Below are positions 41,151 to 49,450 of a stretch of 64,000 bases of DNA, one piece after another (within the stretch, counting starts at the first letter, position 1; the number at the start of each line of letters is the position of its first letter). A program made the translations under genes and the position numbers. The notes under the pieces were generated by a model. The model did no database searches and was not told where the DNA came from. It saw only the letters and a program-made list of their open reading frames with translations. The stretch spans positions 1 to 64,000 of the forward strand of contig NZ_FNEQ01000015.1 of assembly GCF_900100205.1 (NCBI RefSeq), in the 5' to 3' direction. This stretch comes from Duganella sp. OV510 (lineage in GTDB: Bacteria > Pseudomonadota > Gammaproteobacteria > Burkholderiales > Burkholderiaceae_D).

Positions 41151-41696
41151 ATGGCTGAATCCAATCCCACCCAACCGGCAGGCATCGATACCGAAGCCAT
41201 CCGCGCCGCCGCCCGTAATCTGGAAGACGGTGCGGTGACCGCTGGCTACCAGGGAAACCGCCAGGCCGTCATCAAGATGCTGAACGATGCGCTGGCCACC
41301 GAGCTGGTCTGCATCAACCGCTACAAGCGCCACTACTACACGGTCAGCGGCCGCGAGAACGCGGCCATCAAGGCGGAGTTCCTGGAGCATGCCAACGAGG
41401 AGCAGGAGCACGCCGACTGGCTGGCCGAGCGCATCGTCCAGCTGAACGGCGACCCTGATTTCAATCCGGCGACGTTGCTTGCACGTAGCCATGCCGAGTA
41501 TGATGCGTCAGAGGACGTACAATCGATGGTGCGCGCCAACCTGATTGCCGAGCGCGTGGCGATCGAAGCCTACCGTCAGATGATCAATCAAATTGGCGAT
41601 ACCGACCCGACAACGCGCCATCTTTTGATCAAGATCATGGCGGTTGAAGAGGAGCACGCCGACGATATGCGTGATATGTTGACCGAACACGGTTGA
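41151..41696 (+). CDS. Ferritin-like (bacterioferritin-type) protein
   Basis: A 181-residue four-helix-bundle protein. The di-iron ligands fit the bacterioferritin pattern: Glu51, Glu84/His87 (EEQEHAD), Glu134 and Glu166/His169 (EEEHAD). It should oxidise or store iron and so limit oxidative damage. It is the third gene behind box D, starting 28 bp after the OmpA-like stop with AAGGAAAG before its ATG. Its presence in an envelope-stress operon links iron handling with that response. Confidence 0.9.
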   Translation: MAESNPTQPAGIDTEAIRAAARNLEDGAVTAGYQGNRQAVIKMLNDALATELVCINRYKRHYYTVSGRENAAIKAEFLEHANEEQEHADWLAERIVQLNGDPDFNPATLLARSHAEYDASEDVQSMVRANLIAERVAIEAYRQMINQIGDTDPTTRHLLIKIMAVEEEHADDMRDMLTEHG

Positions 41697-41757
41697 CACG
41701 GCGGAACCCTATTTGCTATACAGTTTTCACATCAACAACCAAAACAGGAGCTTAATC

Positions 41758-42060
41758 ATGCTGGAACAAAACATCAGTACCGTGAATAATGACGTGAAAA
41801 CTCTGGTAAAGGATGCCCAGGCCTTGTTCACCGCAGCCACCGCGCTGACCGGCGAAAAGGCCGATGAACTGCGCGGCCGCGGCATGCGTGCGCTGGATAC
41901 TGCACTGGCCAAGGCGCATGAAGCCCAGGTCAGCGCGGTGGCTGCCACCAAGGTCGCGGCGCAGCAAGCCGACGACTACGTCAAGGAAAACCCATGGCGT
42001 TCGATCGCAGCAGCGGCTGGTATCGGCCTGCTGATCGGCGTCATCATCGGCCGCAAGTAA
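41758..42060 (+). CDS. ElaB/YqjD/DUF883-family membrane-anchored protein
   Basis: A 100-residue protein with a helical N-terminal part and a C-terminal membrane helix in the family pattern DDYVKENPWRSIAAAAGIGLLIGVIIGRK. E. coli YqjD and ElaB, of this family, are stationary-phase inner-membrane proteins that bind ribosomes. The ATG at 41758 is preceded by AGGAGC. Its stop overlaps the next start (TAATG). Confidence 0.92.
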   Translation: MLEQNISTVNNDVKTLVKDAQALFTAATALTGEKADELRGRGMRALDTALAKAHEAQVSAVAATKVAAQQADDYVKENPWRSIAAAAGIGLLIGVIIGRK

Positions 42061-42443
42061 TGGCACAAGACGAAGGCACCCGTCCGCCGGGCCTGATCGC
42101 ATCGCTGGGTCTGGTGACCCGCAATGCGATCGGCCTGCTGCTCAACCGGCTGGAGCTGGCCGCACTGGAACTGGCGCAGGCACGCAACCACTTGCTGCAA
42201 CTGGTGGTGGTGTTTGCGCTGGCCGTGCTGCTGGGCGGCTTTGCGCTGATCTATGCGTCGGTCACCATCGTCTACCTGGCGTGGGCGGCGATTGGCTGGG
42301 TGATCCTGCCCATCATCACCGTGGTGTTCCTGCTGCTGGCGGTCGCCCTGATCCTGTACGCGCGCGCCATGCTGCGGAGTGGCAAATTGTCGCTGCCGGC
42401 CACGATGGCGGAACTCAAGTCCGACCGCGACATGCTGGTCTAA
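42060..42443 (+). CDS. YqjE-like (phage holin family) membrane protein
   Basis: A 127-residue protein with two strong membrane helices (about 44-66 and 76-97) and amphipathic flanks, fitting the Phage_holin_3_6/YqjE family. Despite the family name this is a chromosomal stress protein, always found next to YqjD/ElaB-type genes. The start overlaps the upstream stop; the next gene follows 9 bp later. Confidence 0.88.
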   Translation: MAQDEGTRPPGLIASLGLVTRNAIGLLLNRLELAALELAQARNHLLQLVVVFALAVLLGGFALIYASVTIVYLAWAAIGWVILPIITVVFLLLAVALILYARAMLRSGKLSLPATMAELKSDRDMLV

Positions 42444-42452
42444 GGAGAAGCC

Positions 42453-42833
42453 ATGACCAACAAACACGAAGACGAGGCCGCGCTGGCGGCTGAAAAGCAG
42501 CGCCTGATACGCGAGGGCGAACTGCTGCGCATCAAGGTGGTGCATTCGAAGGCGCTGGTTGGCCAGGCTTTGCAGCCGGATGCGCTGATGCATGGCGCGG
42601 TCGACCACGCGGTGGCGCTGGCCCAGGCTCGCCTGGGCGGCTTGCTGCAACCGGGCGGCGCCGGCGGCATGCTGGGCGGCCTGAATTTCAAGTCGATCAA
42701 GTCGCTGATGCCGTATGCGCTGACGGTCGGTTCGTTCATTGCGCGCAGGCGCCTGATCAAGCCGGCGCTGGTGGTGGCGGCGCTGGCCGGAGTAGGCGTC
42801 GCCTGGCTGTTAAGGCACAAGCGTCAAGCATAA
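42453..42833 (+). CDS. YqjK-like hypothetical protein
   Basis: A 126-residue protein with a charged helical N-terminus, a Gly-rich middle (LLQPGGAGGMLGGLNF) and a weakly hydrophobic Ala/Val C-terminal helix (ALVVAALAGVGVAWLLRHKRQ). Position after the YqjD- and YqjE-like genes suggests the YqjK place in the E. coli yqjCDEK cluster, but sequence similarity is too weak to assert. It ends the operon before a strong terminator. Confidence 0.7.
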   Translation: MTNKHEDEAALAAEKQRLIREGELLRIKVVHSKALVGQALQPDALMHGAVDHAVALAQARLGGLLQPGGAGGMLGGLNFKSIKSLMPYALTVGSFIARRRLIKPALVVAALAGVGVAWLLRHKRQA

Positions 42834-42834
42834 A

Positions 42835-42867
42835 ACAAGGGCCGCTGATGCGGCCCTTGTTGTTTTT
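42835..42867. terminator. Rho-independent terminator after the box D operon
   Basis: ACAAGGGCCGC/GCGGCCCTTGT (42835-42845/42850-42860) with a 4-nt loop, then TGTTTTT. An A run on the other side may let it work also for the convergent minus-strand operon ending at 42877. Confidence 0.9.
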
Positions 42868-42876
42868 ACTGGCGTT

Positions 42877-43200
42877 TCACTTGCCGGCAAGTAGCTGCGG
42901 CACTCTGGCCATGTCGGTGTGGTAGGTTTGCTGCGCTTCTTTCAGGCAGGCGCTGCGTTCGGCGGCGGGCGCCTGCTTGCATGCCTGTTTGGCTTCGGCC
43001 AGTGCGGCGCCGATTTCCTTGCGCAAGGTGCGCGCCTGTTCGGCGCTGCTGCGGTCCGGTTGCGACCAGCGTGCCGGTTCGCCCTTGGCGACTTCCTGAT
43101 GTTGCAGCTGGACGTTCTGCGGTGGCGTGGTATCTTGCTGCGCGTGCGCGGCAAGTGCCGCGCACGCCATCATCACGCCGGTGACGATGCGATGAACCAT
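42877..43200 (-). CDS. Small secreted protein of unknown function
   Basis: A 107-residue protein with a signal peptide (MVHRIVTGVMMACAALAAHAQ) and a helical, charged mature part containing two cysteines (KQACKQAPAAERSACLKEAQQTYH). I do not recognise the family; short Cys-paired periplasmic proteins with this layout are common in Burkholderiales. It is the last gene of a minus-strand unit with the DUF3309 and glycine-zipper genes upstream. Confidence 0.75.
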   Translation of the reverse strand: MVHRIVTGVMMACAALAAHAQQDTTPPQNVQLQHQEVAKGEPARWSQPDRSSAEQARTLRKEIGAALAEAKQACKQAPAAERSACLKEAQQTYHTDMARVPQLLAGK

Positions 43201-43215
43201 GATGTTCTCCTGAGT

Positions 43216-43368
43216 TTATAGCCTGCCGGTGAGCAGCATAATCAACAGTATGACCACGATCAGGCCGGTGATGCCGCTGGGTGCATAGCCCCAGTTGCGG
43301 CTGTGTGGCCAGGTCGGCAGGGCGCCGATCAGCGCCAGGACCAGGATAATCAGAATTATGGTGCCCAT
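43216..43368 (-). CDS. DUF3309 small membrane protein
   Basis: A 50-residue protein that fits DUF3309: MGTIILIILVLALIGALPTW, a PHSRNWGYAPSG turn, then a second membrane helix (LIVVILLIMLLTGRL). The family is of unknown function but appears among stress-induced genes. The ATG follows AAGGAG. It lies 30 bp after the glycine-zipper gene, on the same strand, so it is probably expressed from box E. Confidence 0.92.
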   Translation of the reverse strand: MGTIILIILVLALIGALPTWPHSRNWGYAPSGITGLIVVILLIMLLTGRL

Positions 43369-43398
43369 GAGGTTCTCCTTGTTGTATTAGCGGGATTA

Positions 43399-43848
43399 TT
43401 AGCGGGAAGAGTAGCGGTACAAACGGCCGTCGATCAGGCGCACGCGGTTGCCAACGCGCAGATCGTAGACGCTGTCCTGTTGCACGACGCGGGTTTCGCC
43501 GTTATCCATGCGCACGCTGATCTGGTATTCCTCTTTGGCGTTGCGGTTGTTCTCGACATTGTTGCCGACTACCGCGCCACCAACGGCGCCCGCGACAGTG
43601 GCAGCAGCACGGCCGCCGCCGGAACCGACCTGGTTGCCCAGCAGGCCGCCAATCAGGCCGCCGGTGACAGCACCGACGCCAGAGCTTTGACGCCCTTGCA
43701 TCACCTGGATCGCATCGATGGTGCCGTAGGTCGATGAGTCATTGCTGATATAGCCGATCTGTTGCGGCTGCTGGCTGGTGCTGGCGCAGCCGCTCAGTAC
43801 GGCGGCGCCGGCCAGGATGGCAGCGGCAAACGTCATTGAGCGTTTCAT
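43399..43848 (-). CDS. Glycine-zipper 2TM lipoprotein, SlyB/PcP-like
   Basis: A 149-residue lipoprotein with lipobox LSGC (Cys21), a glycine-zipper 2TM domain (GVGAVTGGLIGGLLGNQVGSGGGRAAATVAGAVGGAVVGNNVE, about 57-100) and a beta C-terminal domain (YQISVRMDNGETRVVQQDSVYDLRVGNRVRLIDGRLYRY). SlyB-type proteins stabilise outer-membrane proteins under stress. The start has a GGAGAAC-type site. Box E lies 57 bp upstream. Confidence 0.9.
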   Translation of the reverse strand: MKRSMTFAAAILAGAAVLSGCASTSQQPQQIGYISNDSSTYGTIDAIQVMQGRQSSGVGAVTGGLIGGLLGNQVGSGGGRAAATVAGAVGGAVVGNNVENNRNAKEEYQISVRMDNGETRVVQQDSVYDLRVGNRVRLIDGRLYRYSSR

Positions 43849-43876
43849 ATTGTTCTCCTCGGAAAAGTGTGTGTCC

Positions 43877-43947
43877 AGAATAGACAGCTGCCGCGCAGGG
43901 GTCTGTGCGCTTACGCACGATGTGCCGAGGTGGCTTTTGTGTACGCT
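43877..43947. promoter_or_regulatory. Stress-regulon box E between glycine-zipper and BON genes
   Basis: GTGCG-CTTA-CGCAC at 43905-43918. On the minus strand TATTCT (43877-43882) begins 22 bp away for the SlyB-like operon. On the plus strand TACGCT (43942-43947) begins 23 bp away, toward the BON gene, whose leader would then be about 115 nt. Confidence 0.7.
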
Positions 43948-44068
43948 ATCGAACAGTAAAACGTCTGAAAGCAGCGTTTAATGGCGACATCGGTAGCAGA
44001 GACGGCACAAACCAACGTCCCGCTGGCTGACAAACCCACCTGTAAGTAAAACATCAAGGAGAAACGCC

Positions 44069-44383
44069 ATGAAAATCGCACATAAAATCGCTACTGCTCT
44101 GTTCACCGTTTCGCTGCTGGGCGCCATGACCGGCTGCGCATCCACCTCCAGCAAGGAAGGCACCGGCGAATATGTCGACGATTCCGTCATCACCACCAAA
44201 GTGAAAGCCAGCATCTTCAACGAGCCTACCCTGAAATCGACCGAAATCAATGTCGAAACCTTCAAAGGCACCGTGCAGCTGAGCGGCTTCGTGGCCCAGC
44301 CTGAAGACATCGCCAAAGCAGGCCAGGTGGCCCGTGGCGTCAAAGGCGTAACGGCAGTGAAAAACGACCTGCACGTGAAGTAA
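44069..44383 (+). CDS. BON domain lipoprotein
   Basis: A 104-residue lipoprotein with lipobox MTGC (Cys24) and a single BON domain (DSVITTKVKASIFNEPTLKSTEINVETFKGTVQLSGFV, GVKGVTAVKNDLHVK). BON proteins such as OsmY/DolP bind phospholipid membranes and are induced by osmotic and envelope stress. The ATG follows AAGGAG. The 220-bp region before it holds box E. Confidence 0.92.
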   Translation: MKIAHKIATALFTVSLLGAMTGCASTSSKEGTGEYVDDSVITTKVKASIFNEPTLKSTEINVETFKGTVQLSGFVAQPEDIAKAGQVARGVKGVTAVKNDLHVK

Positions 44384-44444
44384 TTCCCCCCCTGGCTGGC
44401 GCGCGCGCACGATGCCGCGCGCCGGCATTCTTCTGTGAGTCATC

Positions 44445-45623
44445 ATGAACCAGCCTGTCGACCTGCCCCGGACTCACGCACAGGCGGCCAGCGCCGACGC
44501 TGAGCTCCCTCCAGTTCTTCCTTCCCGTATTCCCCTGCATGTCAACGCGCGCGGCCTGGCGCTGGGCGTGATCGCGACCGTGTCGTTCGTCTGGGCGCTG
44601 CAATGGGCGCGCGATTTCCTGGTGCCGCTGCTGCTGGGCATCCTGATTACCTATATGCTGAGCCCACTGGTGTGCTGGCTGGAGCGCTTGCGCGTGCCGC
44701 GCGTGATCGGCGTGACGCTGGTGACCGCCGCCATCGTCGGCGGCTCGGTGCTGGTGGTGGACAAGTTGCAGGGCCAGTTCCAGTCGATCGTCGATGAATT
44801 GCCGACCGCCGGCCACAAGCTTTCACGTCTGCTGTCCGAGCATTTGCACAGCGGCGGCCCGAGCGCCTTGCAGCGCATCCAGGACGTGGCGACTGAATTG
44901 CAACAGGCCACTGCCGCCACCGCCGCCGAACGGCGCGCTGCCCGGCGCGCTGCCGCTGCCGCGCCGCCATCGGCCTTCCCGGTGATGGACTGGATCTGGG
45001 CCGGCTCGATGGGCGTGGCCGGTTTCCTCAGCCAGGCGACGATGGTGATCTTCCTGGTGTTTTTCCTGCTGCTGTCGGGCGACACCTTCAAGCGCAAGCT
45101 GGTCAAGCTGACCGGGCCGTCGCTGAGCAAGAAAAAAATCACCGTGCACATCCTGGAAGACATCAATATCTCGATCCAGAAATACATGCTGATGCTGCTG
45201 GTGACGAATGCCGCGCTGGCGCTGCTGATGTGGGTGGCGCTGCGCTGGATCGGCCTGGAGAATGCCGGCGCCTGGGCCATCGTTGCCGGCCTGCTGCACC
45301 TGATGCCTTATTTCGGCCCGCTGCTGATCATGCTGGCCACCGGCGTGGTCGCCTTCCTGCAGTTTGAATCGTTGCAGATGAGTTTGCTGGTGATGGGCGC
45401 GTCGCTGGCTGTCGCCACGCTGATCGGCACCGTGGTGACCACCTGGATGACCGGCCGCTTCGCCCGCATGAATGCGGCGGCGGTGTTTGTCAGCCTGCTG
45501 TTCTGGGGCTGGTTGTGGGGCGTGTGGGGCTTGCTGCTCGGCGTCCCCGTGATCGTCATCGTCAAGGTGGTCGCCGAGCGGGTCGAAGGCATGGAAGTGC
45601 TGGCCGAACTACTTGGAGAGTGA
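44445..45623 (+). CDS. AI-2E family transporter, second copy
   Basis: A 392-residue membrane protein of the AI-2E/PerM family with about eight helices. Differences from the copy at 25405 are a long N-terminal extension (about 35 residues) and an Ala/Arg-rich periplasmic linker (ERRAARRAAAAAPPSA, about 162-180). The C-terminal block has LLHLMPYFGPLLIMLATGVVAFLQF and WGVWGLLLGVPVIVIVKVVAERVEG. The substrate is unknown. It may share a transcript with the BON gene 61 bp upstream. Its 3' end overlaps the BrkB-type gene by 15 bp. Confidence 0.88.
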   Translation: MNQPVDLPRTHAQAASADAELPPVLPSRIPLHVNARGLALGVIATVSFVWALQWARDFLVPLLLGILITYMLSPLVCWLERLRVPRVIGVTLVTAAIVGGSVLVVDKLQGQFQSIVDELPTAGHKLSRLLSEHLHSGGPSALQRIQDVATELQQATAATAAERRAARRAAAAAPPSAFPVMDWIWAGSMGVAGFLSQATMVIFLVFFLLLSGDTFKRKLVKLTGPSLSKKKITVHILEDINISIQKYMLMLLVTNAALALLMWVALRWIGLENAGAWAIVAGLLHLMPYFGPLLIMLATGVVAFLQFESLQMSLLVMGASLAVATLIGTVVTTWMTGRFARMNAAAVFVSLLFWGWLWGVWGLLLGVPVIVIVKVVAERVEGMEVLAELLGE

Positions 45624-46457
45624 GCCCAGCTGCAAGGCATATTGCCGCGCAAACTCGGCGCCGAGGAAGAAAATCTGCGCCGAGTAGTACACCCACATCA
45701 GCACCGCGATCAGCGAGCCGGCGGCGCCATAGCTGCTGGCCACGCCACTATTGCCGATATACGCGCCGATCGCATATTTGCCCAAGGTGAACAGGGCGGC
45801 GGTGCCAAGCGCACCGATGGTGACGTCGTGCCACGACAGCGTCACGCGCGGCAGCATCTTGAAGATCACGCCAAACAGCGCGGCAATCACCAGGAAGCTG
45901 ATGCTCATGTTGACGCAAGTTAGCACGATGCCGGCGTCACCCCACAAGCTGCCCCAGAATTTCTCCAGCAAGGTCAGCGCCGCGCTGATCACCAGCGACA
46001 CCATCAGCAGAAAGGCCAGCACCAGCACCATGCCGAACGACAGCAGGCGGGTGCGGATGGTGTCCCATACCGTGCCGCTGGTCAGCGGCGGTACTTGCCA
46101 GATGGCGTCCAGGCTGGCCTTGAGTTCAGCAAATACGGTGGTGGCGCCGAACAGCAGCAGGCCGCCGGCGATCAGCGTGGCCAGCCGTCCTTCCTCCTTG
46201 TTCTGCGCGCCGGCCAGCACCGCCTGGATCGCTTCCGCGCCTTGCGCGCCAACCAGGCCGCGCAACTGTGCGAACAGCTCGCCCTGTGCCGCCTGCGGCC
46301 CGTAGAACCAGCCGGCGATCGCCAGCACCAGCACGATGATGGGCGCCAGCGAAAACAGCGTATAAAACGCCAACGCCGCGCCCATGCTGCTGCCGCGGTG
46401 TTCGAACCATTCGAGGACGGTGCATTTCAGCACCGAGAATATCGTTTTCTTTTGCAT
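45609..46457 (-). CDS. YihY/virulence factor BrkB family membrane protein
   Basis: A 282-residue inner-membrane protein with six to seven helices. Family landmarks are the N-terminal RGSSMGAALAFYTLFSLAPIIVLVLAIAGW, FAELKASLDAIWQVPP, a central RLLSFGMVLVLAFLLMVSL and the C-terminal GAAGSLIAVLMWVYYSAQIFFLGAEFARQYA. The family was once named RNase BN in error; function unknown. It lies 50 bp downstream of the ompA gene, separated by a terminator. Confidence 0.9.
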   Translation of the reverse strand: MQKKTIFSVLKCTVLEWFEHRGSSMGAALAFYTLFSLAPIIVLVLAIAGWFYGPQAAQGELFAQLRGLVGAQGAEAIQAVLAGAQNKEEGRLATLIAGGLLLFGATTVFAELKASLDAIWQVPPLTSGTVWDTIRTRLLSFGMVLVLAFLLMVSLVISAALTLLEKFWGSLWGDAGIVLTCVNMSISFLVIAALFGVIFKMLPRVTLSWHDVTIGALGTAALFTLGKYAIGAYIGNSGVASSYGAAGSLIAVLMWVYYSAQIFFLGAEFARQYALQLGSLSK

Positions 46458-46460
46458 AAA

Positions 46461-46492
46461 TAAAAAAGCCCCGCAACCTGGGTTGCGGGGCT
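46461..46492 (-). terminator. Terminator after ompA
   Basis: AGCCCCGCAACC/GGTTGCGGGGCT (46467-46478/46481-46492) with a very short loop; on the minus strand it is followed by TTTTTTA. It separates ompA from the BrkB-type gene. Confidence 0.9.
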
Positions 46493-46506
46493 GTTGTTAC
46501 GGGGAT

Positions 46507-47550
46507 TTATTGTACGCGGCGTTCGATGGTGATCTGTTCCACCTCGACGCGGCGGTTAGGCTCCAGGCACTTGATCAGGTCGGCGCGTTTCTTGTCAGTG
46601 CACTCAACCACTGGATTCGACTCGCCCTTGCCCACTGCGGTCAGGCGATTCGCTGCCACACCTTTGCTGACCAGGTAGTCCTTGACCGCGTTGGCGCGGC
46701 GCTCGGACAGTTTCTGGTTGTACTTGTCGCTGCCCAGGCGGTCGGCGTAACCGGAGATGGTGACGTCGTTGATGCTGGAGTTGTTGTTCAGCACGTTGGC
46801 GATGTCGTCCAGCTTAGGCTGGTTCGAGTTCAGCTTGGCGCTGTCAAACGAGAACAGCTCGGTTGCCGACATGGTCACCTTCTCGAAGCGCGCTGGCGGT
46901 GGAGGAGGTGGCGCTGGTGGTGCTGGTGGCGGTGGTGGTGGTTCGGCCACTGGTGGTGCTGGCGGTGCTGGCGGCACAGCGCGCGGTGGCGCGTTGAAGG
47001 CGATGTTCAGGCCAATCGTTGCGTAGTAGTTATTGCTCTTGCTGTTAGGGAAGTCTTCGCCACGGATGAAGCCGTGCACGTTACGGATGTCCGCCTGCAG
47101 CGCGACGCGTTCGTTCAGGTCAGCCTGGAAGCCCAGGCCGGCGCTCAGGTAAGGCGAGGTGCGCTTGCGCTCGATGTTGCCTGCCAGGTTGGCCTTGTCG
47201 CGCTCGGCGCCGATACCCACCAGGATGAATGGACGGAAGGATTTACGGGAGAACATATACAAGCCGTCCACGCCCAGCGTCTCCTGCTGGTAGCGCTGGC
47301 CGTTTTCACGCGAGCGGGCATAGGTGTAGCCGGTCTGCACGTCCCAGTTTTCGTTGACGGCTTTGCCGAATTTCAGGCCGGCGCCGTAGCCGGTCTTGTC
47401 GACCGCACGGAAATCATCGTCAGGCTTGACAGCGTTGACGCTAGGCTGGATGTACCACGATGGGTTGATGACCGGGTCTTGCTGGGCCATTGCAGAGAAC
47501 GACGCACACAGGGCTGCTGCGGCTAAGGCGATTTTTTTGGATTTATTCAC
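46507..47550 (-). CDS. ompA: OmpA-like outer-membrane protein
   Basis: A 347-residue two-domain OmpA protein. A signal peptide (MNKSKKIALAAAALCASFSAMAQ) precedes an eight-stranded barrel (about 28-195; NPSWYIQPSVNAVKPDDDFRAVD ... YYATIGLNIAF), a Pro/Ala linker (about 196-226) and a C-terminal peptidoglycan-binding domain (LFSFDSAKLN, VTISGYADRLGSDKYNQKLSERRANAVKDYL, NRRVEVE). It links the outer membrane to the cell wall. The linker is coded by a low-complexity CCN/GCN stretch. Box F with TAATCT stands upstream. Confidence 0.93.
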   Translation of the reverse strand: MNKSKKIALAAAALCASFSAMAQQDPVINPSWYIQPSVNAVKPDDDFRAVDKTGYGAGLKFGKAVNENWDVQTGYTYARSRENGQRYQQETLGVDGLYMFSRKSFRPFILVGIGAERDKANLAGNIERKRTSPYLSAGLGFQADLNERVALQADIRNVHGFIRGEDFPNSKSNNYYATIGLNIAFNAPPRAVPPAPPAPPVAEPPPPPPAPPAPPPPPPARFEKVTMSATELFSFDSAKLNSNQPKLDDIANVLNNNSSINDVTISGYADRLGSDKYNQKLSERRANAVKDYLVSKGVAANRLTAVGKGESNPVVECTDKKRADLIKCLEPNRRVEVEQITIERRVQ

Positions 47551-47616
47551 AGGGTTGCTCCCGATTGTTTAAAAAGTTTCACTGTCAGCAATGTTGTTGC
47601 ATCGCTGTTGGACCGA

Positions 47617-47658
47617 AGATTAGGTGACATGGGGCACTCCTTCCGTTCGATACCGCAC
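47617..47658 (-). promoter_or_regulatory. Stress-regulon box F with -10 element
   Basis: GTTCG-ATAC-CGCAC at 47645-47658; on the minus strand TAATCT (47617-47622) begins exactly 22 bp downstream, ahead of ompA, whose leader would be about 60 nt. No good hexamer at this spacing is seen toward the gene at 47839. Confidence 0.65.
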
Positions 47659-47838
47659 CAAACTTTGTGCTGTCTCAAATCCGACACAGTTGGTGAAACT
47701 TAAACGAACGCCATTTGTCCGAGCTTAAGGCAATAGATGCTTCGCTAATGTTCGTTGACGCACAGACTGTAGCGGCGCTAGCGGGCATTCTTGCGTCAAG
47801 CCGTACCAATTCGCGCATTAATTTAAGGAGTGATCCCC

Positions 47839-48465
47839 ATGCACGCAGTCAGCAAACAACAAACCATGGTCCAAAACGAGATGAAAGCCTCGCCGGAGAT
47901 GCAATCCACCACGGCGCGCCTGGCGATGATGGAGCGCTCGACTCCGGCCCCGCTGGATCGCAAGCCAGCACTGTCGATGGCGTCGATTGAGCGTGTGCGT
48001 TCGACCTCTGCCACGCTGCGTCGCATTGAAAACATGCAAAAGCTGATCGGCGAGCTGTCCATGCATGAAATGCTGGCAGATGAAATCGCCTGGTTCCTGA
48101 AATTTTCGCCGTCCGGCGCCCGCAAATACATCCGCGACCTGCGCGAAGCCGGCGTCATCGAGCTGGCGCGCTATGTCGAGGGCACGGCCACCTACCTGGG
48201 CAAGGCGGTCTATCAGCTGACGCCAGATCCTGAGCGCATCGCTGCCTTCCTGGCCGCCATCGCCCAGCCGAAACGCGAAGGCGTGCCACCACGCAAGGAG
48301 CGTCCAGGCCTGCGCGAGCAAGCGATGGCTGGCAGCGGCCGCCACTTCCACATCCTGGCGGACGACACCCATTACGCCATCCGCGTCAACCGTGGCCCGG
48401 TGATGCGCGATCCACTGGTGGCAGCGCTGTTTGGCAGCGCCCCGTCGCAGCAAAAAGCAGAATAA
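47839..48465 (+). CDS. Winged-helix DNA-binding protein
   Basis: A 208-residue protein. The first 55 residues are low-complexity and polar. Residues about 60-135 look like a winged helix-turn-helix (MQKLIGELSMHEMLADEIAWFLKFSPSGARKYIRDLREAGVIELARYVEGTATYLGKAVYQLT). The C-terminal part is basic, then HFHILADDTHYAIRVNRGPVMRDPLVAALFG. It may be a regulator related to ArsR/MarR-type winged helices; the family was not identified. The ATG at 47839 lies 8 bp after AAGGAG. A terminator follows. Confidence 0.7.
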   Translation: MHAVSKQQTMVQNEMKASPEMQSTTARLAMMERSTPAPLDRKPALSMASIERVRSTSATLRRIENMQKLIGELSMHEMLADEIAWFLKFSPSGARKYIRDLREAGVIELARYVEGTATYLGKAVYQLTPDPERIAAFLAAIAQPKREGVPPRKERPGLREQAMAGSGRHFHILADDTHYAIRVNRGPVMRDPLVAALFGSAPSQQKAE

Positions 48466-48491
48466 GATCCCCCCGCAGGGGTATCATGAAC

Positions 48492-48516
48492 AGCCGGCGC
48501 ACGCGCCGGCTGTTTT
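48492..48516 (+). terminator. Terminator after the winged-helix gene
   Basis: AGCCGGCG/CGCCGGCT (48492-48499/48504-48511) with a 4-nt loop, then GTTTT. Confidence 0.8.
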
Positions 48517-48580
48517 CGTATTGAAATGTTGATATGCAGCCCCACCTTGGCTGGAATGACATCTTACGGACCTGCGGCAC

Positions 48581-49450
48581 ATGGAAGCTTTGATCTGGTT
48601 AGGCCTGTCGGCGCTGGCGGTGGCGCTGCCCTTCATCTATCCGCGCTGGCGCCTGCAACGGGTGCTGGCCAGGCCCTTGCCGGCTGAAGCCGAGGCGGTT
48701 TTACGGCGCAATATTCCCGTCTACAGCCGCATGAGTGCGGATTTGCAGCAGCAGCTGCGGCGCATGGTGGTGCAGTTCCTGCATCAAAAAAAATTCATCG
48801 GCTGCGAAGGGCTGGAGGTGACCGATGAAATGGCGGTGATCATCGCCGGCCAGGCTTGTCTGCTGCTCTTGAACCGTCACAGCAAGGTGTATCCGGCCTT
48901 GCATACCATCCTGGTTTATCCCAGCGAATTCGTGGCGCAGCGCGCCGAAGTGGGGCCGGGCGGCGTCATCACGCCGGGCCGCCAGAGCATGCTGGGTGAA
49001 TCGTGGGACGACGGCCGTGTGGTGCTGTCGTGGGACGATGTGCGCCGTGGCGCCGGCGACTGGACCGATGGCCACAATGTCGTGCTGCACGAGTTCGCAC
49101 ACCAGCTGGACAGCGAGTCCGGCCGCGCCAACGGCGCCCCTTATCTGGGCAATCCGGCCAGCTATACCGAATGGTCGGAAGTGCTGTCGCGCGCCTACCA
49201 GGACCTGCGCATGCACGCGATGTATCGGCAGGAGGCGGTGATGGACCACTACGGCGCCACCAGCCCGGCCGAATTCTTCGCCGTCGCCACCGAAACCTTT
49301 TATGAAAAGCCGTACCAGATGGCGCAGCATTATCCCGAGCTGTTTGCGGAATTCCTCAAATACTACCGGGTCGATCCGCGCGAATGGATGTCGCCGCCGC
49401 CACCGCCGCCAGCGCCGGAACAGCCGCTCAGCTACGCCTACGGCTGGTAA
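48581..49450 (+). CDS. mtfA: Zinc-dependent peptidase MtfA
   Basis: A 289-residue MtfA-family metallopeptidase. An N-terminal hydrophobic segment (about 4-20) may anchor it. The gluzincin motif HEFAH is at residues 170-174 with the catalytic Glu171; the third zinc ligand is probably the Glu in SPAEFFAVATETFYEKP near 230. In E. coli MtfA binds the repressor Mlc and so raises ptsG expression. The C-terminus has a Pro7 run. It stands alone between the winged-helix gene and the convergent signalling operon. Confidence 0.93.
   Translation: MEALIWLGLSALAVALPFIYPRWRLQRVLARPLPAEAEAVLRRNIPVYSRMSADLQQQLRRMVVQFLHQKKFIGCEGLEVTDEMAVIIAGQACLLLLNRHSKVYPALHTILVYPSEFVAQRAEVGPGGVITPGRQSMLGESWDDGRVVLSWDDVRRGAGDWTDGHNVVLHEFAHQLDSESGRANGAPYLGNPASYTEWSEVLSRAYQDLRMHAMYRQEAVMDHYGATSPAEFFAVATETFYEKPYQMAQHYPELFAEFLKYYRVDPREWMSPPPPPPAPEQPLSYAYGW

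Noticed and set aside
42060..42443. Phage holin-family protein taken as prophage evidence
   Set aside because: The YqjE-type family name is historical; its neighbours are ElaB/YqjD-like stress genes and there are no phage genes nearby.
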